This document shows, one piece after another, positions 54,749-63,349 of a stretch of DNA of 64,000 bases. Below the pieces are notes generated by a model. The model saw only the letters and a program-made list of their open reading frames with translations, made no database searches and was not told the origin of the DNA. Source of the stretch: an uncultured Lachnospiraceae bacterium (lineage in GTDB: Bacteria > Bacillota > Clostridia > Lachnospirales > Lachnospiraceae); assembly GCA_902780405.1 (NCBI GenBank), contig CACZFI010000001.1, forward strand, positions 372,001-436,000, written 5' to 3'. The translations under genes and the position numbers were made by a program. Numbering within the stretch: position 1 is the first letter of the stretch; every line of letters starts with the position of its first letter.

Positions 54749-55051
54749 TTAGATTCTAAGATCAAAATTCTGTCTGACTTGCTTGTCAGACTCACCCGAC
54801 TCTCCGTCAGGCTTTTTCTTTTTTTTCCGAAACATATCGGAATACGTGTTGCTGCCCTGCTCTCTCGCATCCGGCTGATGCTCGTAGAACACGCCGTCTT
54901 CCTTGGCAGTCACATCCTCACGAATCTGACGTTCGGTTTCTTTAACCTCCTTGGAGGCATTGTGTGTCTGAAGCACACCGGCGGCGTCGGCATTCTGCTG
55001 GATGGATGCGATGGGCGCAGACGTCTGTGCTGCTATGATCGGTGCGATCAT
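54749..55051 (-). CDS. Hypothetical hydrophilic protein in the fliA operon
   Basis: A 100-residue protein. Its first 30 residues are Ala-rich, the rest strongly charged, with a lysine run near 75-80. No membrane segment and no family that I recognise. AAAGGAAGTGG lies before the ATG, and it is 18 bp after the DUF342 gene, so it is translated in the operon. Confidence 0.7.
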   Translation of the reverse strand: MIAPIIAAQTSAPIASIQQNADAAGVLQTHNASKEVKETERQIREDVTAKEDGVFYEHQPDAREQGSNTYSDMFRKKKKKPDGESGESDKQVRQNFDLRI

Positions 55052-55069
55052 GGAACCACTTCCTTTCGA

Positions 55070-56674
55070 TCAATACGACGTAGCCTTGATCTCGCCGTCT
55101 ACTACCTTGTACAGACAGTGACTGTCCTGATTCTTTAAGGCATAGGTATAACTGGAAATCATGAGTACCACACCCGGATAAGCGCTTGCAAGAATCTTGA
55201 TGGTGCCTTTTTTATGCATCTCCATCTCCATCTTGATCTCCCGAAGACGATTGTTCAACTTATCCTTGTCCTCGGCGAGTTCATCCAGACGGGCATTGTA
55301 GTTGTTGATTTTCTTTTTATCTTCCGGTCCGAGTGTCTTGCCGTTTTTGAGTTTCTCTTTGAAGACATTCAGATAGGAATTGATCTCATCGTATTGGTTG
55401 TTGATCTCCGTCACCTTGGGGATCAGCTTCTTTAATTCCTCGTGGAGTTCAGGCTTTACACCGACCTTCACGATGGTATTCGTCTCCATCTTGTTTCCGA
55501 TGGAGCTGGCTTCCACACATGAATCGCAGGCCACCTCTCCGCCGACAATGAAGCCCTTCTTTCCGCTGGCGATCACACGCTTTCCGGCTTTGATATGGCT
55601 GTGCAAAATGGAACCCGACTGTACATCTCCCGCAGCCTCAACTCTGGCACTTTCAAAAAACTGTGCCGTGATATCGCCGCCCGACTTTAAGATGCCCTTG
55701 CTCATACCCTGAACGCCGCGCTTGATCACGATATTGCCACCGGCCACAAGTGTGGCTCCTTCAACAACACCGTTGACCTGAATATCACCCTTGGCTTTGA
55801 CGGTGAATCCCGTCTTCACGGTTCCGTGAACCAGTACGCTTCCGTCGTATTCAATATCACCCGTGGATGCATCCACATCCGCAGCCACCTCGTAGGTGTC
55901 CGATACGAAGACCGTATCTCCGACCAAGGTAACATTGCCGTCGATCTCACTGGTGATCGTCGTCTCATCCTCGGACATGGTGATATTCTTGCCGTACTTC
56001 AAATGAAGGACCTTCGGCCGATTGGTCGGCACCATCTTGCCGTAGACATTGGTTCCTGCCTTACCCACATCATGGGGAGTGATCGTAGCAAGTTTATCAC
56101 CTTTGTTCACAGTAGTAAAGAGTTGAAGTTCATGAAAATCCACACTGCCGTCTTCGAGCATCTTGGGCTTCGCAAGCGGTTTGGTGTTGAAGAAGTATTC
56201 GATCTTGGTATCCGTCGCACGGATCGGCGCTTCGCCTTTCGCAACTACGATATTTGCACAATACTGCCTGTTACGAAGAAAGTAGTCGATCATCTCTTCC
56301 CTGATACCGAATACGACCCGCAGGCGCTGAAATTCTGCCATGATCTCCTTCTTGGTAAGCAAAGAGCCTCCGTTCGAAGGCGGATAAAACCTCATATAAA
56401 CCGCCATGGCATCCTTGGATATTGTGACTTTCACAGACTCGGCAATCGCGGGAATCTCGCTAGCCATCAGCTTGATCTGTGCAGGTTTTTCGATATCTCT
56501 CGACAGGAAATCCCGCAGACTGTCCACGGGGAAATCGATAATGGAATGTTCCTCCAGATAATCAAGAACCTCATCCGCTTCCAGTTTCTTTCCTCCGTCC
56601 TTTGGGGGAAAGATGTCCAGAAATGTACCGGATGATTTGGTTTCAACTCTGAAAAATGAATTCTTGTATTTCAT
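55070..56674 (-). CDS. DUF342 (FapA) family protein
   Basis: A 534-residue cytoplasmic protein of the FapA/DUF342 group. An N-terminal region (about 80-180) precedes a beta-solenoid core (about 225-400: VLVHGTVKTGFTVKAKGD, NIVIKRGVQGMSKG, GGDITAQFFES) and a C-terminal coiled coil (about 415-490). Family members occur near motility and polymer genes, and some inhibit or localise other proteins, but no function is established here. It follows fliA by 12 bp. Confidence 0.88.
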   Translation of the reverse strand: MKYKNSFFRVETKSSGTFLDIFPPKDGGKKLEADEVLDYLEEHSIIDFPVDSLRDFLSRDIEKPAQIKLMASEIPAIAESVKVTISKDAMAVYMRFYPPSNGGSLLTKKEIMAEFQRLRVVFGIREEMIDYFLRNRQYCANIVVAKGEAPIRATDTKIEYFFNTKPLAKPKMLEDGSVDFHELQLFTTVNKGDKLATITPHDVGKAGTNVYGKMVPTNRPKVLHLKYGKNITMSEDETTITSEIDGNVTLVGDTVFVSDTYEVAADVDASTGDIEYDGSVLVHGTVKTGFTVKAKGDIQVNGVVEGATLVAGGNIVIKRGVQGMSKGILKSGGDITAQFFESARVEAAGDVQSGSILHSHIKAGKRVIASGKKGFIVGGEVACDSCVEASSIGNKMETNTIVKVGVKPELHEELKKLIPKVTEINNQYDEINSYLNVFKEKLKNGKTLGPEDKKKINNYNARLDELAEDKDKLNNRLREIKMEMEMHKKGTIKILASAYPGVVLMISSYTYALKNQDSHCLYKVVDGEIKATSY

Positions 56675-56686
56675 GCAATTCCCCCT

Positions 56687-57454
56687 CTATCCCATAAGAA
56701 CTGCAAACGAATCTCCCAGGTATGTTTTCATTTTTTTGAGTGCCTTAGAGTGCAGCTGTGATATGCGAGACTCGGACACCTCCATCACGCGGCTGATCTC
56801 TTTTAAAGTCAACTCCTCATAATAGTAGAGCAATACCACGTTGCGTTCTTTCTCCGTGAGGTTTTGCATCGCCACGGAAAGTGAGTCGCGGAGTTCATTT
56901 TCAACAACAATGGACTCCGGTTCCGCACGCTTATAGGTCGGCGCGTTGCCGTAACCGACATCGTTGCCCTGCTCCATATAATCATCTAAGGAGGATATGT
57001 TGGAAATATTTGTCTGGCCCAGCCAGTTTCCATACTCATCCTCGGTAATCCCAAGTTCTTTTGCCATGTCGGAATCCGTATAATTCGGTCCGATCTCCGT
57101 CTCTAATTTCTTCGCGGCGGCATCCATAGCCTTCTGCTTCTGACGCACGGATCTCGGGATCCAGTCAAGCTTTCTGATCTGATCCAGGATCGCACCGCGA
57201 ATGCGAAGACTGGCGTAGGTCTCAAATTTGATCCCCTTGCCGTAATCGAATTTATCGATCGCATCGATCAGTCCGAAGATTCCATAACTTACCAGGTCAT
57301 CATACTCCACATTGGATCCGAGATAGACATTCAGTCTGCCCGCAACCAATTTCACAAGGGGCACATATTCAATTATGATCTGCTCACGGATCACTGCAGT
57401 CTTGTTGTGATTGTATTCGATCCAGAGCCTCTCCTTGTTGTCGAGTATCGCCAT
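56687..57454 (-). CDS. fliA: Flagellar sigma factor FliA/SigD type
   Basis: A 255-residue sigma-28 family factor. Region 2 motifs DDLVSYGIFGLIDAIDKFDYGKGIKFETYAS (in parts near 50-85) and RIRGAILDQIRKLDWIPRSVRQK-like pattern, region 3, and region 4 with LTLKEISRVMEVSESRISQLHSKAL near 215-240. It drives late flagellar and chemotaxis genes, including possibly its own operon. It lies in the cheD-fliA-DUF342 order common in motile Lachnospiraceae. The ATG has AAAGGGAACCCC before it. Confidence 0.93.
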   Translation of the reverse strand: MAILDNKERLWIEYNHNKTAVIREQIIIEYVPLVKLVAGRLNVYLGSNVEYDDLVSYGIFGLIDAIDKFDYGKGIKFETYASLRIRGAILDQIRKLDWIPRSVRQKQKAMDAAAKKLETEIGPNYTDSDMAKELGITEDEYGNWLGQTNISNISSLDDYMEQGNDVGYGNAPTYKRAEPESIVVENELRDSLSVAMQNLTEKERNVVLLYYYEELTLKEISRVMEVSESRISQLHSKALKKMKTYLGDSFAVLMG

Positions 57455-57480
57455 GGGGTTCCCTTTCTACGTGCAGAAAA

Positions 57481-57753
57481 TTATGACTGTTCCGCTTCCT
57501 TTGCTTCTTCTTCGGAAGATTCTTTTTGATCCGGAGGAAGCAGGATCTGTTTTCCTTTTTCCATGTTGCGTATCTTTTCGATCAACCAGATGCCGATGTT
57601 TGCGATCATCAGAAAGATCACGATCACGGCAAGCAGGATGAGCATCGAAACCACAACATCTCTCTTGTAGACGATGTTTAATATCTGCGCAATCAGCGCT
57701 GCGGTAAGAACGATCATCGCCCGCAGGTTTTTCAGCTTCTCTTTGTCTTCCAT
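57481..57753 (-). CDS. Small two-helix membrane protein between cheD and fliA
   Basis: A 90-residue protein with two hydrophobic segments (about 12-27 and 34-60) and an acidic C-terminal tail (QKESSEEEAKEAEQS). I do not recognise the family. It sits 9 bp after cheD and 26 bp before fliA, so it belongs to the flagellar operon. Confidence 0.75.
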   Translation of the reverse strand: MEDKEKLKNLRAMIVLTAALIAQILNIVYKRDVVVSMLILLAVIVIFLMIANIGIWLIEKIRNMEKGKQILLPPDQKESSEEEAKEAEQS

Positions 57754-57762
57754 GTTAAGTCC

Positions 57763-58248
57763 TTATATCACATGAATCTGCTGTCCCGCCGTTCGAACTG
57801 TAAGCTCAAAGGTTTCGGGATCGAATATGATGGTTCGACCGCAGTTTTTACCGCAGTCCTCGGATACGATCTTGATGCCGTAGCTGGCGAGTTTCGCCTT
57901 GACGCATACCACGTTTTGCACGGCAATGTTACCCGATCCGCTGGTTGACGAAAAATTGAAGATGGTGGCCCCGCCTGCAATTTTGGCGCGCAGGCTGGTA
58001 ACACGCGACCCCTTCTCTTCCATCAGCTTCACCATATCATCGATACCGGTGTCCGCAAATTTCAGTCGGTTGGTCTGCGATGAGAATCTTGTGCTGTCCG
58101 GAAGCATAATGTGCAAAAGTGCGCAGTGCTTGATGTATCTGTCATACAGGCAGATACCGACACAGGATCCGAGGCCGATGGTCGTGATCTTGTTCGGCGG
58201 CTCGCAATACTTCATGTCTGCAATTCCGACTTTCAGAGTTTCAGGCAT
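57763..58248 (-). CDS. cheD: Chemoreceptor glutamine deamidase CheD
   Basis: Deamidates glutamines on chemoreceptors and binds CheC. The 161-residue protein begins MPETLKVGIADMKYCEP, with catalytic Cys in GLGSCVGICLYD near residue 29, His in CALLHIMLPDS near 45 and GGATIFNFSS later. The start is ATG 58246-58248, eight bp inside cheC. The longer frame upstream runs deep into cheC and has no family match. Confidence 0.94.
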   Translation of the reverse strand: MPETLKVGIADMKYCEPPNKITTIGLGSCVGICLYDRYIKHCALLHIMLPDSTRFSSQTNRLKFADTGIDDMVKLMEEKGSRVTSLRAKIAGGATIFNFSSTSGSGNIAVQNVVCVKAKLASYGIKIVSEDCGKNCGRTIIFDPETFELTVRTAGQQIHVI

Positions 58249-58858
58249 CCAGTGACACCCCCAGGTCAGATAATAATCGGTCGTAAGAATGTGCATCTGA
58301 GAATACCATCAGGTATCCTTCCAGTTCTTTTTCGCCATTGTTGAATTTGGAATTAATCAGCAAGGTGTGGTCACTGACCTTGCCGATCTCGATACAGGGG
58401 ATATCAAGGATCGCTCCCGCCATATCGATACAAATCTCGGGCTGTACATAGCGAAGTTTTTTGTTCAAAAGAGCCTGAAGCGACGCTACATAAGACCCGA
58501 TCAGAATATTTCCGACTTCCTTGATTGCAGAAAGTCCGATCTCCGTTCTCCAGTCCAGTTCCTTGCCCGCAACGGCCTCAACAATGCTTGCGGCATTCTC
58601 GAGATCCGTGACAAACAGGATCATGGCTGAAAGATCCCCCTCAAATGCGCTCAGAATTCCGACGACATTGGTCTCGGCGCCTCCCAGTTTCTCTGCCAGA
58701 GAATCAAATGAAAGCAGTTCCACTGTAGGCGGTGATACGGTCAGTCGTGATGAAGTCATGGACGCAAGAGAGGTAGCTGCATTGCCGGCACCGATATTGC
58801 CGAGCTCAGACAGCGCGTTGACCACCTGATCGGATAAAGTCTCTTCGTTGAATGACAT
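58241..58858 (-). CDS. cheC: CheY-P phosphatase CheC
   Basis: Dephosphorylates CheY-P and activates CheD's role in adaptation. The 205-residue protein has both active-site motifs, ELGNIGAGNAATSLA near residue 17 and KEVGNILIGSYVASL near 110, so both E-x-x-N centres are present. It overlaps cheD by eight bp, matching their physical partnership. Confidence 0.95.
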   Translation of the reverse strand: MSFNEETLSDQVVNALSELGNIGAGNAATSLASMTSSRLTVSPPTVELLSFDSLAEKLGGAETNVVGILSAFEGDLSAMILFVTDLENAASIVEAVAGKELDWRTEIGLSAIKEVGNILIGSYVASLQALLNKKLRYVQPEICIDMAGAILDIPCIEIGKVSDHTLLINSKFNNGEKELEGYLMVFSDAHSYDRLLSDLGVSLDA

Positions 58859-58875
58859 ACAGCTACCCCCTTATA

Positions 58876-59331
58876 CTATTCGTTGTCAATATCAGCAATG
58901 ACAGCCCCGATGTTCAGAATGGAAATCAACGTGTCGTTGTATTTGCCCACTCCGGAAAGATAAGCCTTGATATCACTGCTTTCTACGGATGTCTTTTCAA
59001 TGCTCTCCTCGCTTAAGGTTACAACCTCCTTCACCTCGTCTACAAGGATACCGATTTTGGCATTGCCTTCCATCTTGAGGATCAGGATACGGGATGCATT
59101 GGTGGTTTCCTTGTCAGGAAGATTGAATTTGGCTCTCATACTCATCACGGGTATGATCTCACCACGAAGGTTAATGATACCCACAAAATAACTCTGGGTA
59201 TGCGGAACGCGGGTGATTGCCTGGAGTCTTACGATATTATCGATGTACTCGATGTTAATACCGTACTGCTCGCTGTCGAATTTGATGATGATATACTGTT
59301 TTGTGTCATCCATCTGAATCATATCGTCCAT
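58876..59331 (-). CDS. cheW: Chemotaxis coupling protein CheW
   Basis: Links CheA to chemoreceptors. The 151-residue protein shows YIIIKFDSEQYGINIEYIDNI at the start, NLRGEIIPVMSMRAKFNLP near 65 and ILVDEVKEVV near 100. GGGGGTGACAAG lies before the ATG. Confidence 0.96.
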   Translation of the reverse strand: MDDMIQMDDTKQYIIIKFDSEQYGINIEYIDNIVRLQAITRVPHTQSYFVGIINLRGEIIPVMSMRAKFNLPDKETTNASRILILKMEGNAKIGILVDEVKEVVTLSEESIEKTSVESSDIKAYLSGVGKYNDTLISILNIGAVIADIDNE

Positions 59332-59344
59332 CTTGTCACCCCCG

Positions 59345-61444
59345 TTATACTAATACATTGGAATCAATGATAAGCGCAATCTCGCCGTTGCCGAGAATGG
59401 TTGCACCACTGATCATCTTCGGTACTCTGATATACTTTCCAAGCGGTTTGATAACGATTTCCTGCTGACCGAGCAGCTTGTCGATCACGAGACCCGCCTG
59501 CTTATCGCCCTTCTTGACGATAACCACGATGAGTCCGTTCTCACCGGTCTCAACATCCTCGGTTGCTTCGGAGGGCTCGATGTCGAGCACATCGGAGAGA
59601 CGTACAAGAGGAATAACGGATCCACGAAGGTTGATCACCTCTTTGGTATGTACGTACTTGATATCCTCATCCTGGATCTCCTCAACCGTAACAATGGAGT
59701 TTAACGGAAGTGCATACTTCTCGCCGCCCACATCTACCATCAGGGCCTGGATGATTGCAAGTGTCAGAGGAAGTCTTACGATAAATGTGGTTCCCTCACC
59801 GAGCTTGGTGGATACTTCGACGTCACCGCCCAATCCTTCGATCTTGTTCTTTACAACATCAAGTCCGACACCTCGTCCGGATACGTCGGAAATCTTCTCT
59901 GCAGTGGAGAATGCCGGTGCAAACAAGAGGTCGATAGCTTCCTTGTCTGTCAGTGCATCTGCCTGCTCCTGCGTCAAATTGCCCTTCTCGACAGCCTTTC
60001 GCTTGATCTTTTCTACATCAACACCGCCACCGTCATCGGTTACTTCGATGGTTACGTTGTTGCCGTCCTGGTATGCATCGAGGCGGATGGTTCCGACCTG
60101 AGGCTTACCGATCTTTAATCTGTCGATCGTGGACTCAAGTCCGTGATCGGCTGCATTACGAAGCATGTGCATCAGAGGATCACCGATCTCGTCGATTACG
60201 GTACGGTCAAGCTCTGTATCCTCACCTGTCATGATCAGTTCCATCTCTTTGTTCAACTTCTTGGAGAGATCTCTGATCATACGAGGGAAACGGTTGACTA
60301 CACTCTCGATCGGCACCATGCGGACCTTCATAACGGACTCATGAAGGCTTGTGGTGATACGCTCGAGGTACTCGATCTGCTCATTGAAGGACTGATCCTG
60401 TGATGCGGAATCACCCGCAACGGATACGAGTCCGTTCTTGGCGATAATAAGCTCGGATACCTGATTCATCAGATCATCCAGTTTCTCGATATCCACACGT
60501 ACGGAACGGTTGACAACCGGCTTGGATCCCTTGGCGTGTGCTTTCTTGTCGGAAGACTCGGTCTTGGCTTTGCCCTTTGCTTCCGTCTTCTTCTCTTCTT
60601 CGCCGGCCGGTGAATCATCTGCGGCTACCGTCTCCTGTACGGCATCGGGAATCTCGTAAGCCTCGATCACAGCTTCTTCAATCTCGGACACCGACTCGAT
60701 GGCATGCTTGATCTCATCGATCGACTTGTCTGTGATGATGAACATGGAGAAATCAAACTCGAAACGCTCATCCTCAATATCCTGTACGGTAGGCACGGAT
60801 TTGATGATCTCGCCCTTACCGTCCAAGTTCTTGAATACAAGGAATGCTCTCGCAGCCTTTAAGAGACAGCTCTCCTGAATGTATACGGTTGCACCGTAGA
60901 CATTCATGCCCTTCTCTTTCGCCTCTGTCATGGCGTTCTTCTCAAAATCAGCTATGGGAATGGAGAGGAACTTGCGCTTGTCTCCGCTTTCCGCGGGTGC
61001 TGCCTTTTCCTCAGCCTTCTCTTCCGCTGCGGGTGCTGCCGCAGGTGCCGGCTCGGATGAAACCTGCTCCATGGCCGCCTCAAGCAGTCCGATCAGTTCG
61101 TCGTTGTCTTCGGTACCCTCGTCCGAAGTCTCAATAATGCTGTTTAAATATCCTTCAATGGCGTCAAGACATTTGAAGACAATATCTACCATGTCTGCAT
61201 TGACATTGAGCTTTCCGTTTCTGACCTCGGAGAAAACATTCTCCATATTGTGTGTCAGTTTCTGCATACGCTTGAAGCCCATGGTTCCAGCCATACCCTT
61301 TAAAGAGTGTGCGGCACGGAAGATTTCATTGACCGTGTCAATGTTCTCAGGCTCAGCCTCTAAGATCAACACCTGGTCATTGAGGGTCTGCAAGTGTTCT
61401 TTTGTCTCATCGATGAATATGTCGAGATATTGGCTAATGTCCAT
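59345..61444 (-). CDS. cheA: Chemotaxis histidine kinase CheA
   Basis: A 699-residue sensor kinase of the chemotaxis array. HPt domain with phosphorylated His in AAHSLKGMAGTMGF near 46; P2-like CheY/CheB-binding region (about 165-250); Ala/Glu-rich linkers; dimerisation (about 310-370); kinase with N-box HMLRNAADHGLES and VTDDGGGVD and GRGVGLDVVK; CheW-like regulatory end (about 560-699). The stop/start TAATG couples it to cheB upstream. Confidence 0.97.
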   Translation of the reverse strand: MDISQYLDIFIDETKEHLQTLNDQVLILEAEPENIDTVNEIFRAAHSLKGMAGTMGFKRMQKLTHNMENVFSEVRNGKLNVNADMVDIVFKCLDAIEGYLNSIIETSDEGTEDNDELIGLLEAAMEQVSSEPAPAAAPAAEEKAEEKAAPAESGDKRKFLSIPIADFEKNAMTEAKEKGMNVYGATVYIQESCLLKAARAFLVFKNLDGKGEIIKSVPTVQDIEDERFEFDFSMFIITDKSIDEIKHAIESVSEIEEAVIEAYEIPDAVQETVAADDSPAGEEEKKTEAKGKAKTESSDKKAHAKGSKPVVNRSVRVDIEKLDDLMNQVSELIIAKNGLVSVAGDSASQDQSFNEQIEYLERITTSLHESVMKVRMVPIESVVNRFPRMIRDLSKKLNKEMELIMTGEDTELDRTVIDEIGDPLMHMLRNAADHGLESTIDRLKIGKPQVGTIRLDAYQDGNNVTIEVTDDGGGVDVEKIKRKAVEKGNLTQEQADALTDKEAIDLLFAPAFSTAEKISDVSGRGVGLDVVKNKIEGLGGDVEVSTKLGEGTTFIVRLPLTLAIIQALMVDVGGEKYALPLNSIVTVEEIQDEDIKYVHTKEVINLRGSVIPLVRLSDVLDIEPSEATEDVETGENGLIVVIVKKGDKQAGLVIDKLLGQQEIVIKPLGKYIRVPKMISGATILGNGEIALIIDSNVLV

Positions 61445-62586
61445 TATAACACCCCTACTTTCTTTGTGATGTGGTCTGCTACTTCATGAATATCACATAC
61501 GACATCGGTCAGCCCGCTGTCGAAGATTGCTTTTGGCATACCATATACGGTACTTGACGCTTCATCCTGGGCGATCACGTAAATCTTCCTGCCTGCATTC
61601 TTGAGTGCCTGAATGCCCTTGGTCCCATCCGACCCCATACCGGTCAGTACGACACATACGATCTCGTCGTAACAGTCAAGATGCACGATGCTTTCGTACA
61701 TCAAATTCCCGCAGGGTTTTAAGCCGACGATGGGCGGTGAATCATCGAAAGCAAGCGATACGTCCCTGCCGTTTTGATTGAGGACCATATGCATGCCGCC
61801 CTTGGCAATGTAGACATTGCCTTTTTCGATCACCTTTCCTTCAACCGCCTCCTGAACCTTCACCTCACTCATGGTATCGAGCCGCTGTGCCAGAGAAGCA
61901 GTGAATCCCTTGGGCATATGCTGTACCATGACAACGGGTGCGTTCAGATTCGCCGGAAGCTTCGGGATCACGAACTGAAGTGCCTTCGGCCCTCCCGTAG
62001 AACAAACCAGCGCCACCAGGACTTTGCTTCCCGGCTTGGAGGCAACCTTGCTCTTTAGGATCTCGGTATTCCCGCGTACCGCCTTCTTCCCGGAAGCCGC
62101 GTCCGGCTCTGTCTCACGCTGTTCCAGGGTCCTTGCAACCCTCGATGCGTAAGCATGCTCGGCCGGATTCGGTGACAGAGCATCCGCGATCGCGGGCAGT
62201 GCATGTTTCGCAAGTGCCGTAAGAAGCAGATCCCGAAACTCGGGATCGTCATCCCTGAAAAGTCGCTCGGGCTTTCTTAAGAATTCGGATGCGCCGGCCT
62301 TTAAGGCCTCGATTGCCGTGTTGGAATCCTGTCTGGAGGTGATAAAGATGAGCGGGGTTCTGATCCCGTCTCTTCGGATCGCCTTGAGCAGACTGATACC
62401 GTCCAGTCCCGGCATATCAATATCGCAAAGAATCGCAGAAATATCCTTATGCATCGTGATGATCTCGTAAGCATTATCTCCGTTGTTTGCGGTATAAGCA
62501 ACCTTGTATTCATTTGTATGCTTCATTATATCAGATAATGCTCTTCTCATGAGTGCAGAATCATCAATAATCATGATTTTTTTCAT
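61444..62586 (-). CDS. cheB: Chemotaxis response regulator methylesterase CheB
   Basis: A 380-residue protein: receiver domain (1-120; IIDDSALMRR, phosphorylated Asp in LCDIDMPGLDG) and methylesterase domain (about 185-380) with catalytic Ser in VCSTGGPKAL, His in MVQHMPKGF and Asp in LTGMGSDGTKG. It removes receptor methyl groups during adaptation. The start is ATG 62584-62586 (MKKIMIIDD); a longer frame adds 27 residues overlapping the YcgR-like gene. Confidence 0.95.
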   Translation of the reverse strand: MKKIMIIDDSALMRRALSDIMKHTNEYKVAYTANNGDNAYEIITMHKDISAILCDIDMPGLDGISLLKAIRRDGIRTPLIFITSRQDSNTAIEALKAGASEFLRKPERLFRDDDPEFRDLLLTALAKHALPAIADALSPNPAEHAYASRVARTLEQRETEPDAASGKKAVRGNTEILKSKVASKPGSKVLVALVCSTGGPKALQFVIPKLPANLNAPVVMVQHMPKGFTASLAQRLDTMSEVKVQEAVEGKVIEKGNVYIAKGGMHMVLNQNGRDVSLAFDDSPPIVGLKPCGNLMYESIVHLDCYDEIVCVVLTGMGSDGTKGIQALKNAGRKIYVIAQDEASSTVYGMPKAIFDSGLTDVVCDIHEVADHITKKVGVL

Positions 62587-62608
62587 GAAAATGACCTCTC
62601 GGAACGAT

Positions 62609-63325
62609 TTATCTTCCTGATTCCTTTGCACGCGCCATACGCTCACTCTCAAAGATGAAACGCACAATCTTGTCCCTGTCTTCCTGACGGATCTTCAGGA
62701 ACTCCATTCGCTGTTCGAACACATCATGTTTTCCTTCCATCAGCAGCGTGCTTGAGATGACTCTGCCGAAGAGATGGAAGGTATCGATCTCATTCAGGAT
62801 AGGGATGGTAAACTGTACCTTCACCAGCTGATTTCGATCATAATTCTTGCTCTGGATAAGTCGAAGTCCGCCGCCGCTGATATCGAGGATCCTGCCTGTT
62901 TCGAACAAGGATTCCTCGGGTACGGACATATCCTCGGGAACTCCGGTCTCATATTCTTTCTCGGTCACTTTTCTGATCTTTAAATCAATCTTGCAGTTAT
63001 AGCGATAGAATTCTCTTCTCTGAACCTTGGTAGGCTCCGCCAAAAGTTCCACATCCATGTAGAAGAGATTGCCGCTTTTGTATCTGGAAGCGATGGATAC
63101 ATTGGCCTGAAGAAGTCCTCCCGCCGTATAAAAGACCGCGTTGTAACGATCCCCGACTTCGAGCGGAACGATCTTGCCCTCAAAGATGGGCATGGCGATC
63201 TGCAGCTTCTTCTTCGGCAGGATGTCATACACCTTGCTGATAAAGACCTTTCGATTCTGATCGTTATTGATCAGCTGATCCAGCCGCACCAATTCGATTT
63301 TATTCCCAACACCAACGATTGCCAT
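62609..63325 (-). CDS. YcgR-like PilZ protein (flagellar brake)
   Basis: A 238-residue cyclic-di-GMP effector. N-terminal YcgR-like domain (about 1-105), then PilZ (about 110-230) with the binding motifs RREFYR and DISGGGLRL. In other bacteria YcgR slows the flagellar motor when cyclic-di-GMP rises. It lies between flhG and cheB, in the motility operon. AAAGGGGTTATCAACT precedes the ATG. Confidence 0.9.
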   Translation of the reverse strand: MAIVGVGNKIELVRLDQLINNDQNRKVFISKVYDILPKKKLQIAMPIFEGKIVPLEVGDRYNAVFYTAGGLLQANVSIASRYKSGNLFYMDVELLAEPTKVQRREFYRYNCKIDLKIRKVTEKEYETGVPEDMSVPEESLFETGRILDISGGGLRLIQSKNYDRNQLVKVQFTIPILNEIDTFHLFGRVISSTLLMEGKHDVFEQRMEFLKIRQEDRDKIVRFIFESERMARAKESGR

Positions 63326-63349
63326 AGTTGATAACCCCTTTTATGTAAA

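Noticed and set aside
55826..56635. Plus-strand reading frame of 269 codons opposite the DUF342 gene
   Set aside because: Antisense shadow; the DUF342 frame is well supported.
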